14,199 bases of DNA, from contig JBBSPY010000068.1 of assembly GCA_038258415.1 (NCBI GenBank), forward strand, positions 1 to 14,199, in the 5' to 3' direction. This DNA is from Schlegelella_A sp038258415. GTDB taxonomy: Bacteria > Pseudomonadota > Gammaproteobacteria > Burkholderiales > Burkholderiaceae_C. Under the pieces are notes generated by a model that did not search any database, had not been told where the DNA came from, and worked only from the letters and a program-made list of their open reading frames with translations. Positions 1-7,360 of this stretch are shown here, piece by piece (within the stretch, counting starts at the first letter, position 1; each line of letters begins with the position of its first letter). The position numbers and the translations under genes are program-made.

Positions 1-3000
1 ATGTCGGCGCGGCGATAGACCTCGACGAGCAGCACCGGGTACTCGGCATCGCTCACGATGACCTCGGCATTGGCCGCGGCGCCGCCGGCGATCGCCTGCC
101 TGCGCTTCTCGCCGCGAACGATCTGGCGCAGGCGCTCCTTCTTCCACGCGTCGCGCTCGGCGTCGAGCCGGCTCTCGCCGCTGACGGTGAGCGAGAGCGC
201 CGGCCGCTCGGCCAGCGCCGCGGCGATCTTGTCGAGCGCCGCGCGCGACGGCGCGGTGAGTTCGGCGGTCCCGGGCGCGAACTCGATGGTCGAGCTGGTC
301 TCGCTGGCGCCGCCGCCGATCGCCGAGGCGAGCAGGCTGAAAGGCGAGGTCAGCGCCTTGACGACGATGTTCCTGATCGCCTGCCAGACGAGTCCGCCGA
401 CCGAGAACTGCGGGTCGTTTATCGAGCCGCCGATCGGCAGGTCGAGGTCGATCACGCCGCGGCTGTCGGCGAGCAGCGCCACGGCGAGCTTCACGGGCAG
501 GCTCGCCGGTGCGCCCTCGACCTTGTCGCCGAAGGCGAGCTGATTGAGGACGATGCGGTTGCTCGCCGTCAGCTTTCCGTCGGGCTGCACGACGTACGCG
601 AGATCGACCGAGAGCTTGCCGCGCTCGATGCCGTATCCGGCGTACTTGATCGAGTAGGGCGACAGCGGCGGCAGTTCCAGGTCGCGCACCTTGGCCTTGA
701 GATCCAGGGCGAGCGGCCTGGCGAGCGGGTTGACGCGACCGGCGATCTCCAGCGTCGCCGTGCCCTCCACCCGGCCGGTGAGGGCCAGCTCGGCCAGTGC
801 GGGCGGCGAGCCGGGCGCGGCCGGCTCCGAAGAGAAGCCGCCGAGCCGGCCTTCCAGCTCGGTGAGGTCGGCGGTGTAGTTGGGCTTGACGAAGCGGTCG
901 TTGTAGACGACGCGGCCTCCGGCCACCGTCACCGGGCCGAAGCGGATGCGCGGTGGCGGGCTCGTCGACGGTGGCGACCTCGGCGCGGCAGCAGCGGACG
1001 ATGCGGCCGCCGACGCGCCGGCCGCGGGCGACCCGATCGCCGGCGCAGCGTCGCTTCGCACGACGTCCTGCAGGTTGAGCCGCCCGGTCTCGTCGAGCAG
1101 CACGCGGGCGAACACGTCCGACAGCACCGTCTCCTTCACGTCGAGCTCGACCGGAGCCTGCGGCGCGACGCGCAGGTCGAGCCCGCGCAGCGCCAGCGCC
1201 TTCCAGCCCAGCAGGCGTCGGCCTCCACCCGGGCCTTCGCGCACCATCGCCAGCGCCCGCTTCGGCGCCGAGCCGTCGCTGCCGTCTCCGGTGACGCGAA
1301 GGTCGTCGATGCTGACGTCGCCGCGCGCCCGCAGCGCAGCGCCAGCCGCCTGTGCTTCGTAGGCGACCTCGCCCTTGAAGCCGACCTGGGCACGCTGGAC
1401 GTCGACGTTGGCGACGCGGTCGAGGTAGGGATCGAAGGCATGCATCGGCAGGTCGCGGGCGACGATCGCCAGGTTCGCCGCCGCCGGAACGCCGGCGACG
1501 ATGCGGAGCAATTCGCCGCTCACGTCGAGCTTGCCGACGAGGCTGCCGGTGCCGGTCGCGGCGCCGGCGCCGGGCGAGGCGGCACTTCGCGGCGCCGGGC
1601 CGGATGCAGCCGATGCGCGCGTCGCGGCGATGCGCGCCGACAGGTGCAGCGCCGCCTTCGCCGCGTCGATGCCCCAGCCGTCGAGCTTGAGGTCGACGCC
1701 CGAGAGATCGAATGCGACCGGATCGGTCCCGGCGGCGAGGTCGCGGACGCTGGCACGGCCGTCGGCGATCTGCACCGAGCCGAGCGCCACCTTCCAGCCG
1801 CCAGGCGACGCGGCGGCCGCCGACGCGATCGCCGCGGGCGCGGCAGGCGATCCGGCGCTGGCGGCGGCGGCGTCGCGCATGGCCTTCGGTGGCTGCCAGC
1901 GCTCGACGTTCCAGTGGCGCTCGCGATCGCGTTCGACCTGCACGCGCGGCGCATCGAGCGCGAACCGGTCGACCCGCAGCGACTTCGCGCCGAGGTCGAA
2001 CGCGACACCTTCGACGGTGACACGGCGCGCCGCGAGCTCGGGGTCGCGCGCGGCACCGAGCGACAGCCCGGCGATCGTCATCGTCCGGCCCGCGATCGTG
2101 AGCGTCGGCTCCTTTCCGCCCTGCTTCCAGTCGACCGCGACCTCGGCGCTGACATCGCCGGCGAGCGGCAGTGCGACGAGCCCGTTGAGGTAGGGCGCCG
2201 CCATCGCCAGTGGCGTGGCATCGACGGCAACCTTCACCGACACCGCCGATGGATCGCCGCGGCCCGAGAAGCGGAAGCGAGCGGCGTCGGAGGCGATCGG
2301 AGCCGGCGGCTTCGCGGCGACGGCGCTCGCGGCCGGCGAGGGGGCCCTGGCAGGCTGCAACTGGCCGCTGCCGCTGAACTCGATCGGCGCTTCCAGCGGC
2401 CATGCGATCGCCTTGGCGTCGAGCGCGAAGTCGGCGACGGTGAGCGCGGCGGCCGGCAGCGTGGTCGCGTCGCGCCAGTCGAGCGTGCCCGCCTTCACGG
2501 CGAGCTCACCGAGCGTGAAGGTCCAGTTGGTGGCGGCGGAGGGCGGCGCGGACGTGGCTGCCGATGCCGCCGACGATCCAGGAGGTGACGCGGATGGCGA
2601 TGCGGCACGAGCGCCGTCGCCGCCCGCCCCATCGGCCGCGAGCAGCAGGTTGATTCGCCCCTTCGCGTCGCGCACGGCCAGCACGTCGGGAGCGTCGACG
2701 TCGATGCGGCGCAGCCGTGCGATGCGCTCGAGCGGCCGCAGTTCGTCGATCTCGACGCGGATCTTGCCGACCTCCGCCAGCCGGCCCGACGCCGCGTCGA
2801 CGACGCGAACGCCATCGACCCCGACGGCGCCCGAGATTCGCAGCGACAGGCGCGGTCGCTGCTCGAAGGCGATGCGCAGGTCGGCCGAGAGCGAGCCGGC
2901 TCGCGGCAGCACCGGCAGCGATCTCGGCAGGTAGCCGAGATACGGTCCGAGGTCGAGATGCTCGAACGCGAGCCTCGCCTCGCCGCTGCCGCGCGCCGTG

Positions 3001-3710
3001 AACGGTGTCGCCGCAGCCGACGAGTCGAGGCGGCTGCCATCGAGCGTGAATGCCAGGTGCGGCTCGACCTTGATCTCGCGTTCGCTCGCCAGCGAGCTGA
3101 GGAACGGCAGCCCGAGCTCGAGATCGCGCACGCGGTGGACGACGCCGGACGTTGCGTCGGTCCAGTCGACGCTGCCGCCGCGCACGGTGATGTTGTGAAC
3201 GGCGAAGCGCGCCGGTCCGTCGTCGGGCCCGGAGGCCGCGGGCCGGGCCGACAGGCGCTCGAGGATGTCGTCGATGTCGAGCCGCCCGTCGGCCCGGCGG
3301 GCCAGCCGCAGCATCGGCGCATCGACGTCGACGGCATCGATCACCGGCGCGAACCGCCACAGCGACGAGATCGCGGCGTCGGCACGAATGCGCGCGATCT
3401 GCAGCTGTGGCGGCGCGCCGGCGGCGGCGCCGGCGAGCACGAGATCCTGCAGCGTGAGCTCGAGCGTCCACGGATTGAAGCGGACCTCGCCGAGCGTCAG
3501 CGCCCTGCCGAGGCTGCGCTCGGCCGCGGCGCGCGCCTGGCTCGAGACGATCGGCGGCACGTAGAACCAGGCCGCGCTCCACAGCAGCGCCAGCAAGGCA
3601 ACGGCGATGCCGGTGTTGCGCCAGAACGGGCGCGAGCCGAGGCGAAGCGGGCGCTCGTGTGGCGGGTCGCCCTCGTGTCCGTCGATGCCGTCGGTGCGGG
3701 GCGGCTCCAT
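1..3710 (-). CDS. DUF748 domain-containing AsmA-like protein, C-terminus cut by window edge
   Basis: The frame is open without a stop from an ATG at 3710 to the left edge, giving 1,236 codons; the C-terminus lies outside. Residues 1-32 are a charged cytoplasmic tail. Residues about 33-52 form one hydrophobic helix ending in YVPP, so this is an inner-membrane anchor with a large periplasmic part. The body is repetitive beta-rich sequence of AsmA type, interrupted by Ala/Pro/Ser-rich linkers near residues 357-395, 610-640, 697-720 and 882-920. The DUF748 signature lies near residues 1090-1130 (INDPQFSVGGLVWQAIRNI, then a Pro-Phe-Ser-Leu-Leu segment). After it comes IEFAPGTAEL and an OmpA-like pattern ending in LSLTVSG. 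DUF748 proteins belong to the AsmA-like group linked to envelope lipid homeostasis; the exact role is unknown. No in-frame ATG or GTG lies between 3711 and about 3790, and the ribosome site is weak. It follows bufD by 59 bp, so co-transcription is possible. Confidence 0.93.
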   Translation of the reverse strand, partial: MEPPRTDGIDGHEGDPPHERPLRLGSRPFWRNTGIAVALLALLWSAAWFYVPPIVSSQARAAAERSLGRALTLGEVRFNPWTLELTLQDLVLAGAAAGAPPQLQIARIRADAAISSLWRFAPVIDAVDVDAPMLRLARRADGRLDIDDILERLSARPAASGPDDGPARFAVHNITVRGGSVDWTDATSGVVHRVRDLELGLPFLSSLASEREIKVEPHLAFTLDGSRLDSSAAATPFTARGSGEARLAFEHLDLGPYLGYLPRSLPVLPRAGSLSADLRIAFEQRPRLSLRISGAVGVDGVRVVDAASGRLAEVGKIRVEIDELRPLERIARLRRIDVDAPDVLAVRDAKGRINLLLAADGAGGDGARAASPSASPPGSSAASAATSAPPSAATNWTFTLGELAVKAGTLDWRDATTLPAAALTVADFALDAKAIAWPLEAPIEFSGSGQLQPARAPSPAASAVAAKPPAPIASDAARFRFSGRGDPSAVSVKVAVDATPLAMAAPYLNGLVALPLAGDVSAEVAVDWKQGGKEPTLTIAGRTMTIAGLSLGAARDPELAARRVTVEGVAFDLGAKSLRVDRFALDAPRVQVERDRERHWNVERWQPPKAMRDAAAASAGSPAAPAAIASAAAASPGGWKVALGSVQIADGRASVRDLAAGTDPVAFDLSGVDLKLDGWGIDAAKAALHLSARIAATRASAASGPAPRSAASPGAGAATGTGSLVGKLDVSGELLRIVAGVPAAANLAIVARDLPMHAFDPYLDRVANVDVQRAQVGFKGEVAYEAQAAGAALRARGDVSIDDLRVTGDGSDGSAPKRALAMVREGPGGGRRLLGWKALALRGLDLRVAPQAPVELDVKETVLSDVFARVLLDETGRLNLQDVVRSDAAPAIGSPAAGASAAASSAAAAPRSPPSTSPPPRIRFGPVTVAGGRVVYNDRFVKPNYTADLTELEGRLGGFSSEPAAPGSPPALAELALTGRVEGTATLEIAGRVNPLARPLALDLKAKVRDLELPPLSPYSIKYAGYGIERGKLSVDLAYVVQPDGKLTASNRIVLNQLAFGDKVEGAPASLPVKLAVALLADSRGVIDLDLPIGGSINDPQFSVGGLVWQAIRNIVVKALTSPFSLLASAIGGGASETSSTIEFAPGTAELTAPSRAALDKIAAALAERPALSLTVSGESRLDAERDAWKKERLRQIVRGEKRRQAIAGGAAANAEVIVSDAEYPVLLVEVYRRAD

Positions 3711-3751
3711 CGCCGCATTCTCGGCCGATGCGGCCGCGGCTGCCGAACCCC

Positions 3752-3780
3752 GCGTTCGACCGGACCTCGTCAGCGAACGC
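3752..3780 (-). terminator. Inverted repeat over the bufD stop codon, possible weak terminator or mRNA 3' hairpin
   Basis: GCGTTCG at 3752-3758 pairs perfectly with CGAACGC at 3774-3780 across a 15-nt loop. The loop contains the TGA stop of the DoxX gene (3770-3772). There is no T-tract after it, so it is not a classical intrinsic terminator. It might attenuate read-through into the DUF748 gene or stabilise the buf transcript. Confidence 0.3.
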
Positions 3781-4249
3781 CGATGGCGCGATCGAGCGAG
3801 AGCGCGCCGCCGCCGCGCGCGGCGAGCAACAGCAGCGGCGCCGCCCACGACAGATGGGTCGCCCAGGCGTCCGGGTAGACGAAGACCTCGATAACCGCCG
3901 TCATCGCCAGCAGCGCGAGCGCCGACATCCGCGTGAACAGACCCAGCACGAGCAGGATCGGGAACGCGTGCTCGGCATACGCCGCAAGATGGGCGGCGAG
4001 CGACGGGTCGACCAGCGGCAGCCGGTACTCGTCGCGGAACAGCAGCACCGCGTTGTCGGTCACGGAGAGCGCGCCGTCGACCTTGGTCCGGCCCGACAGA
4101 AAGAAGACGCCGGCGATGCCGAGCCGGCTGACCAGCAGCACCGCATCCATCGCGATCCCGCGTTCGAGCACACCGGCCAGGGCGTTCGGCCATCGGCGCC
4201 AGCCTTGCCCTGCCGGGTCGGGGATGTCGAAGGTGAGGCGATCGCTCAT
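3770..4249 (-). CDS. bufD: DoxX family membrane protein of the bufferin operon (BufD/GigD-like)
   Basis: The protein is 159 aa with four predicted membrane segments near residues 34-54, 88-106, 108-126 and 130-147. The DoxX hallmarks are visible: SGRTKVDG after helix 1, LFRDEYRLPL in the first loop, a YAEHAFPILL helix, LFTRMSA, FVYPDAW before helix 4, and a closing ALSLDRAIG. DoxX proteins with this pattern are the last gene of many bufferin/gig/hvf operons, where an electron-transfer or maturation/export role has been proposed but is not settled. The start is the ATG of an ATGA overlap with the bufC stop (4246-4249), which strongly implies translational coupling. The reading frame stays open upstream inside bufC for another 96 codons, but that part is arginine-rich shadow sequence and is excluded. 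Confidence 0.9.
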   Translation of the reverse strand: MSDRLTFDIPDPAGQGWRRWPNALAGVLERGIAMDAVLLVSRLGIAGVFFLSGRTKVDGALSVTDNAVLLFRDEYRLPLVDPSLAAHLAAYAEHAFPILLVLGLFTRMSALALLAMTAVIEVFVYPDAWATHLSWAAPLLLLAARGGGALSLDRAIGVR

Positions 4250-4995
4250 GGTCGGTCTTTCGTGAGGGCAGCGAACGTGCCGATCGCGAGCAGCGCCGGC
4301 AAGGTGACGGCGACGGCGTCGCCGAGCGGCTCGGCCGCTTCGGCGAACGGCAAGCCGACCGCGCAGGCGTCGAGAAAGGCGACCTCGGCGGCGGCCAGCG
4401 GCCGCCAGACGACGGCGTCCGCAGGACGGGCGACCAGGCCGCCGTCGCCGCGCCATGCGAGTTCGGCGCCCGGCGGGTCGCCCTCGCGGTGGCGACGCCA
4501 GATGGTGAACGCGGGCTGCCCGTCGCACCACGCCCAACGCGCGGCGGGATGAAGGGCGAGTCGAGCCTCGGCCAGCGCGGCGGGATCGAGTGCGGCCAGC
4601 GACGCAGCATCGAGCACCGGCGCATCGCCAGCCGCGTGCGCCTCGGTCCAGCGCCGGTCCCAGCGCGCGACCTCCGAGAGGTAGGGCAGATCGCGCGCCG
4701 GCGCGAAGGCGGCGAGGAAATCGGCGAAGTCGGCACCGTAGAGCACCATTCGGCCGTCGCGCGGCGGCGTGGCGCGCGCGTGGACCGCGGCCGCGGCGCG
4801 GAACCAGTCGTCGCCGACGAGCTGGCGCACGGTCGGGAAGTTGGCCGCCAACGCATCGATGCAGGCGGTGGCGACGGTATTTCGATAGACCGAGAAACCC
4901 GGCTGCGCGACGAGCGCCGCCAGCGCTTGCGAGCCGCCGTCCTCGCCATCGAACAGCGCCGAGACAAAGTCGCGCTGGAAGCTGGCCGCCGTCAT
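4246..4995 (-). CDS. bufC: DUF2063 (HvfC/BufC) partner protein of the DUF692 enzyme
   Basis: The protein is 249 aa. The N-terminal half (about residues 5-100) carries the DUF2063 pattern: FQRDFVSAL, GFSVYRNTV, ALAANFPTVRQLVGDDWFRA, then YGADFADFL and PYLSEVARWD. The C-terminal half is a less conserved alpha/beta domain ending in a hydrophobic segment, LPALLAIGTFAAL. In bufferin, HvfABC and methanobactin-like systems such proteins bind the precursor leader and work in a complex with the DUF692 iron enzyme. No catalytic residues are expected. The older label 'putative DNA-binding' for DUF2063 is not supported by the context. The ATG lies 7 bp after the bufB stop and the stop overlaps the bufD start by ATGA, so this is the third gene of a four-gene operon. 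Confidence 0.93.
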   Translation of the reverse strand: MTAASFQRDFVSALFDGEDGGSQALAALVAQPGFSVYRNTVATACIDALAANFPTVRQLVGDDWFRAAAAVHARATPPRDGRMVLYGADFADFLAAFAPARDLPYLSEVARWDRRWTEAHAAGDAPVLDAASLAALDPAALAEARLALHPAARWAWCDGQPAFTIWRRHREGDPPGAELAWRGDGGLVARPADAVVWRPLAAAEVAFLDACAVGLPFAEAAEPLGDAVAVTLPALLAIGTFAALTKDRP

Positions 4996-5002
4996 GGCTC
5001 GC

Positions 5003-5839
5003 CTATGCCGCGGCCGCTTCCAGCGCCGCGACGAGACGCCGGTGCGCGACGTCGCGCTCGGCCATCAATTCGGCGAACGACGGCAGCTCGGCGTCGCGCT
5101 CGACAAGCGTCGGCCGAGGTCCGGCACGCGCGACGAAGCGGTCGAGCAGCGCCCAGACCGCAGCGTCGACGGGCGCGTCGTGCGAGTCGATCAGCAAGGC
5201 CTGGCCATGCACCGGGTCGGGCCGATGGCCGGCGACGTGGATCTCGGCGACATGGCGCTCGGGGAAGGCGTCGAGATAGGCCACCGCATCGAAGCCGAGG
5301 TTGTTCGCGGAGACGTGGACGTTGTTGAGGTCGAGCAGCAGCTTGCAGCCCGAGCGACGCGCGATCTCGGCGAGGAAGTCGACCTCCGGCCAGGCATGGC
5401 CATCGATGCGCAAGTAGTGCGACGGGTTCTCGACCGCGATCGGTCGGCCGATCGCCTCCTGGACCTGGCCGATGCGCGACACCAGTGCGGACAGCGCGGT
5501 GTCGTCGCGGACGACGGGCAGCAGGTCGGGGAACCATGCCCCGTCCAGCCGCGACCAGGCGAGGTGCTCGGACACGATCGCAGGCTCGACGCGTCGCACC
5601 AGCGCGCGCAGCGCCGACAGCGCCGACAGATCGAGCGGCTCCGCGCCGCCGAGCGACAGCGACACGCCATGCAGCGAGACGGGGTGTCGGTCGCGGATCG
5701 CTTCGAGCCAGCGCCTGCGCGGCCCGCCGTCGAAGGCGTGGTTCTCTGCGTGAACCTCGAACCACAGGCCCGGGCTCGCCGCGTCGAGCGCGGCGTCGAA
5801 GTGGTCGGGCTTGAGGCCGACGCCGGCGGTCAGTGTCAG
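5003..5839 (-). CDS. bufB: DUF692 multinuclear iron peptide-modifying enzyme (BufB/HvfB/MbnB family)
   Basis: Read from a CTG at 5839 the protein is 278 aa, the normal size of this TIM-barrel family. The set of conserved metal-site motifs is complete: WFEVHAEN (residues 26-33), LHGVSLSLGG (56-65), SEHLAWS (90-96), VENPSHYL (136-143), LLLDLNNVHVSANN (167-180), AEIHVAGH (198-205), DSHD (218-221) and VERDAELPSF (246-255). His57, His92, Glu137, Asp170, His201 and Glu247 are the likely ligand set, by analogy. Family members use iron and O2 to modify Cys residues in a precursor peptide. The start is unusual: there is no nearby ATG. CTG at 5839 overlaps the bufA stop as CTGA and gives a typical short N-terminus before AGVGLKP. 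The alternative is GTG at 5893 inside bufA, which adds 18 His-rich residues. Confidence 0.92.
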   Translation of the reverse strand: MTLTAGVGLKPDHFDAALDAASPGLWFEVHAENHAFDGGPRRRWLEAIRDRHPVSLHGVSLSLGGAEPLDLSALSALRALVRRVEPAIVSEHLAWSRLDGAWFPDLLPVVRDDTALSALVSRIGQVQEAIGRPIAVENPSHYLRIDGHAWPEVDFLAEIARRSGCKLLLDLNNVHVSANNLGFDAVAYLDAFPERHVAEIHVAGHRPDPVHGQALLIDSHDAPVDAAVWALLDRFVARAGPRPTLVERDAELPSFAELMAERDVAHRRLVAALEAAAA

Positions 5840-6123
5840 GACTTCATCGCCGCCAGCGATCCGTGCCCCTTGGGCGTCGTGATCGTGGTGCACGTGCCCT
5901 TTGCGACGTTCTTCCAGGCGTTGCCTTGGTAGTCCGCCTTCGAGGTGCCGGCGCAAGTCGTGCCGGGGCCGGCGGCGCAGTCGTTCTTGCCGGCGAGCGA
6001 GACGCCGTAGCACTTTTCCATGGCGACTTTGTCGGCGGCCATCTTCTTGTCGTCGGCGGCGGTCGCGGTGAGCGACACGGCGGCGAGTGCGAGGGCGGCG
6101 AGCGTGAGCGAGCGAGCGTGCAT
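5836..6123 (-). CDS. bufA: DUF2282 bufferin precursor peptide (copper-binding RiPP)
   Basis: The precursor is 95 aa. Residues 1-22 form a Sec signal peptide: a short MHARS n-region, an Ala/Leu core, and cleavage after ATA. The mature part has four cysteines, Cys38, Cys49, Cys57 and Cys78. They lie in the DUF2282 blocks EKCYGVSLAGKNDC, TTCAGTSKADY and W-x5-GTC. In characterised bufferins the two central cysteines are converted to thiooxazole-type heterocycles by the DUF692-DUF2063 pair and the outer two form a disulfide; the same is inferred here for Cys49/Cys57 and Cys38/Cys78. The product would buffer copper in the periplasm. Cys49 lies in NDC and Cys57 in TCAG, matching the family. It is the first gene of the operon, with a strong AGGAG site 6 nt before the ATG. 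The C-terminal HGSLAAMKS matches the family's usual HGSL ending. Confidence 0.95.
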   Translation of the reverse strand: MHARSLTLAALALAAVSLTATAADDKKMAADKVAMEKCYGVSLAGKNDCAAGPGTTCAGTSKADYQGNAWKNVAKGTCTTITTPKGHGSLAAMKS

Positions 6124-6138
6124 CCGGAACTCCTGCGA
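6124..6138 (-). promoter_or_regulatory. Strong ribosome binding site of bufA
   Basis: On the minus strand AGGAG is followed by six bases (TTCCGG) and the ATG of bufA at 6123. It is the clearest Shine-Dalgarno in the window; the downstream buf genes rely on overlap or short gaps. This suggests the precursor is made in excess of its modifying enzymes. Confidence 0.8.
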
Positions 6139-6155
6139 GAAGGGTGACGGCGTCG

Positions 6156-6180
6156 GTCGCGCCAGGCGGCGAGACTTTAC
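6156..6180 (-). promoter_or_regulatory. Candidate ECF-sigma-like promoter of the buf operon
   Basis: The only AT-richer patch between the permease stop (6190) and bufA (6123) reads GTAAAG at 6180-6175. It is followed after 15 nt by CGAC at 6159-6156. This loosely resembles extracytoplasmic-function promoters (AAC/AAA-type -35, CG-rich -10), and buf/gig operons in other bacteria are controlled by ECF sigma factors. The match is weak, and no sigma or anti-sigma gene lies in this window. Confidence 0.25.
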
Positions 6181-6187
6181 AGCCGCC
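6165..6187 (-). terminator. GC hairpin between the AI-2E permease and bufA
   Basis: GGCGGC and GCCGCC (forward 6165-6170 and 6182-6187) form a perfect 6-bp stem with an 11-nt loop, starting 2 nt after the permease stop. No T-tract follows, so it could be a Rho-assisted terminator. It could also be an operator, since the candidate -35 hexamer GTAAAG lies in its loop. Confidence 0.35.
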
Positions 6188-6189
6188 GC

Positions 6190-7320
6190 TCACGACACGT
6201 TCTTGCCGCGTTCGGCCTCGCCCTCGAGCTTGCGCGCGTCGGCCGCCGGGATCGCACCTCGCTTGTCGGCGAGCATTTCCCACAGCGAGAACGCCAGCGC
6301 CACGACGAGCGGGCCGAGCACGAAGCCGTTGATGCCGACCAGCGCGAGGCCGCCGATCGTCGAGATCAGCACCACGTAGTCGGGCAGGCGCGTGTCCTTG
6401 CCGACGAGCACCGGGCGCAGCAGGTTGTCGACCAGGCCGATGACGACGACGCCGAACACGGCGAGCCCGACGCCCTGCCACACCTGACCGACCGCGAGCA
6501 GATAGAGCGCGACCGGCGCCCAGATCAGCGCCGCGCCGATCGCCGGCAGCAACGACAGGAACGCCATCACCACCGCCCACAGCAGCGGCGCGTGGATGCC
6601 GAGCACCCAGAACGCGAGGCCACCGAGCGCGCCCTGCGCCACGGCGATCAGCACGTTGCCCTTGACGGTGGCGAGCAGCACCGTCGTGAAGCGCTCGACG
6701 AGCACGTCTCTCGACCTTGGCTCGAGCGGAATCGCGCGGCGGATGCGCTTGCCGATCGCCGGGCCGTCACGGAGCAGGAAGAAGAGCAGGTACATCGCAA
6801 CGAAGAACGAGACGACGAGGTCGAGCACGTTGGAGCCGACGTCGAACGCCTGGGTGGCCAGCATCTGGCCGCGCTTGGTGATCGCGTCGGTCAGTCGCCG
6901 CTGCAGGGCGCCGATGTCGTCGATGTTGCTGCGACCGAGCAGGTCGGTCGCCCATGAGGGGAGCGCGGTGAGGATGCGCTGGAAATAGGCGCCAAAGTCG
7001 ATCTGGCCGCCGCGCACCTTCTGCACCGCCGATGTCACCTCCTGGACGATCGACAGCCCGACGAGCGCAAGCGGCAGGATGACGATGAGCAGGATGACGA
7101 GCAGCGTGGCGAGGGCGCCGAGCGTCTCGCGGTTGCGCCACCGCGCCGAGAGCTTTCGGTGCAGCGGCTGGAACAGCAGCGCCAGGATCGCCGCCCACAT
7201 GACGGCGCCGTAGAACGGCAGGACGACGGCGACCGCGCCGATCGACACGAGCACCAGCACGGCGAGGAAGAAGCCGCCCTCGACAGGCGACTCCGTTCCG
7301 GTGACGGGACGCTTGCTCAT
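6190..7320 (-). CDS. AI-2E family transporter (PerM-like permease)
   Basis: The protein is 376 aa with the PF01594 layout. Two hydrophobic helices lie near residues 16-50, a third around 68-92, a long amphipathic extracytoplasmic segment around 93-160, and then a cluster of helices to residue 350. Family signatures include FYGAVMWAAILALLFQPL near the N-terminus, a LLPAIGAALIWAPVALYLL helix, and the diagnostic VDNLLRPVLVGK followed by ISTIGGLALVGINGFVLGPLV. Members are proposed to export small molecules or ions (AI-2, or Na+/H+ exchange in others); the substrate cannot be told from sequence. The start chosen is ATG at 7320. A GTG at 7377 would add 19 residues and overlap the upstream DUF2059 gene by 17 bp, and neither start has a clear Shine-Dalgarno. 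It lies 40 bp after the DUF2059 gene and probably shares its transcript. Confidence 0.92.
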   Translation of the reverse strand: MSKRPVTGTESPVEGGFFLAVLVLVSIGAVAVVLPFYGAVMWAAILALLFQPLHRKLSARWRNRETLGALATLLVILLIVILPLALVGLSIVQEVTSAVQKVRGGQIDFGAYFQRILTALPSWATDLLGRSNIDDIGALQRRLTDAITKRGQMLATQAFDVGSNVLDLVVSFFVAMYLLFFLLRDGPAIGKRIRRAIPLEPRSRDVLVERFTTVLLATVKGNVLIAVAQGALGGLAFWVLGIHAPLLWAVVMAFLSLLPAIGAALIWAPVALYLLAVGQVWQGVGLAVFGVVVIGLVDNLLRPVLVGKDTRLPDYVVLISTIGGLALVGINGFVLGPLVVALAFSLWEMLADKRGAIPAADARKLEGEAERGKNVS

Positions 7321-7360
7321 GGCCGAGGAGCGGCGAGGGTCGGCGGCCGGCGCCGGACCA

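Noticed and set aside
1440..2588. Long plus-strand open frame of 382 codons, plus several overlapping plus-strand frames between 58 and 3878
   Set aside because: They are antisense to the DUF748 gene, whose minus-strand frame shows clear family motifs. The plus-strand products are Arg/Ala-rich without any domain, as expected in very GC-rich DNA.
2495..3582. Minus-strand frames of 280 and 358 codons inside the DUF748 gene
   Set aside because: They are out of frame with the DUF748 protein and made of Arg/Ser/Ala-rich low-complexity sequence.
4250..4537. Extension of the DoxX frame upstream to 4537
   Set aside because: The added 96 residues overlap bufC and are Arg-rich; the ATGA overlap gives a normal DoxX length.
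4246..4995. Reading bufC as a DNA-binding regulator, as DUF2063 was once labelled
   Set aside because: There is no helix-turn-helix pattern, and its place between DUF692 and DoxX genes fits the peptide-modification partner role.
5840..6580. Extension of the bufB frame upstream to 6580 (525-codon reading)
   Set aside because: The extra 247 residues run antisense to nothing but overlap bufA and the permease end in another frame, and are not protein-like. DUF692 proteins are about 280 aa.
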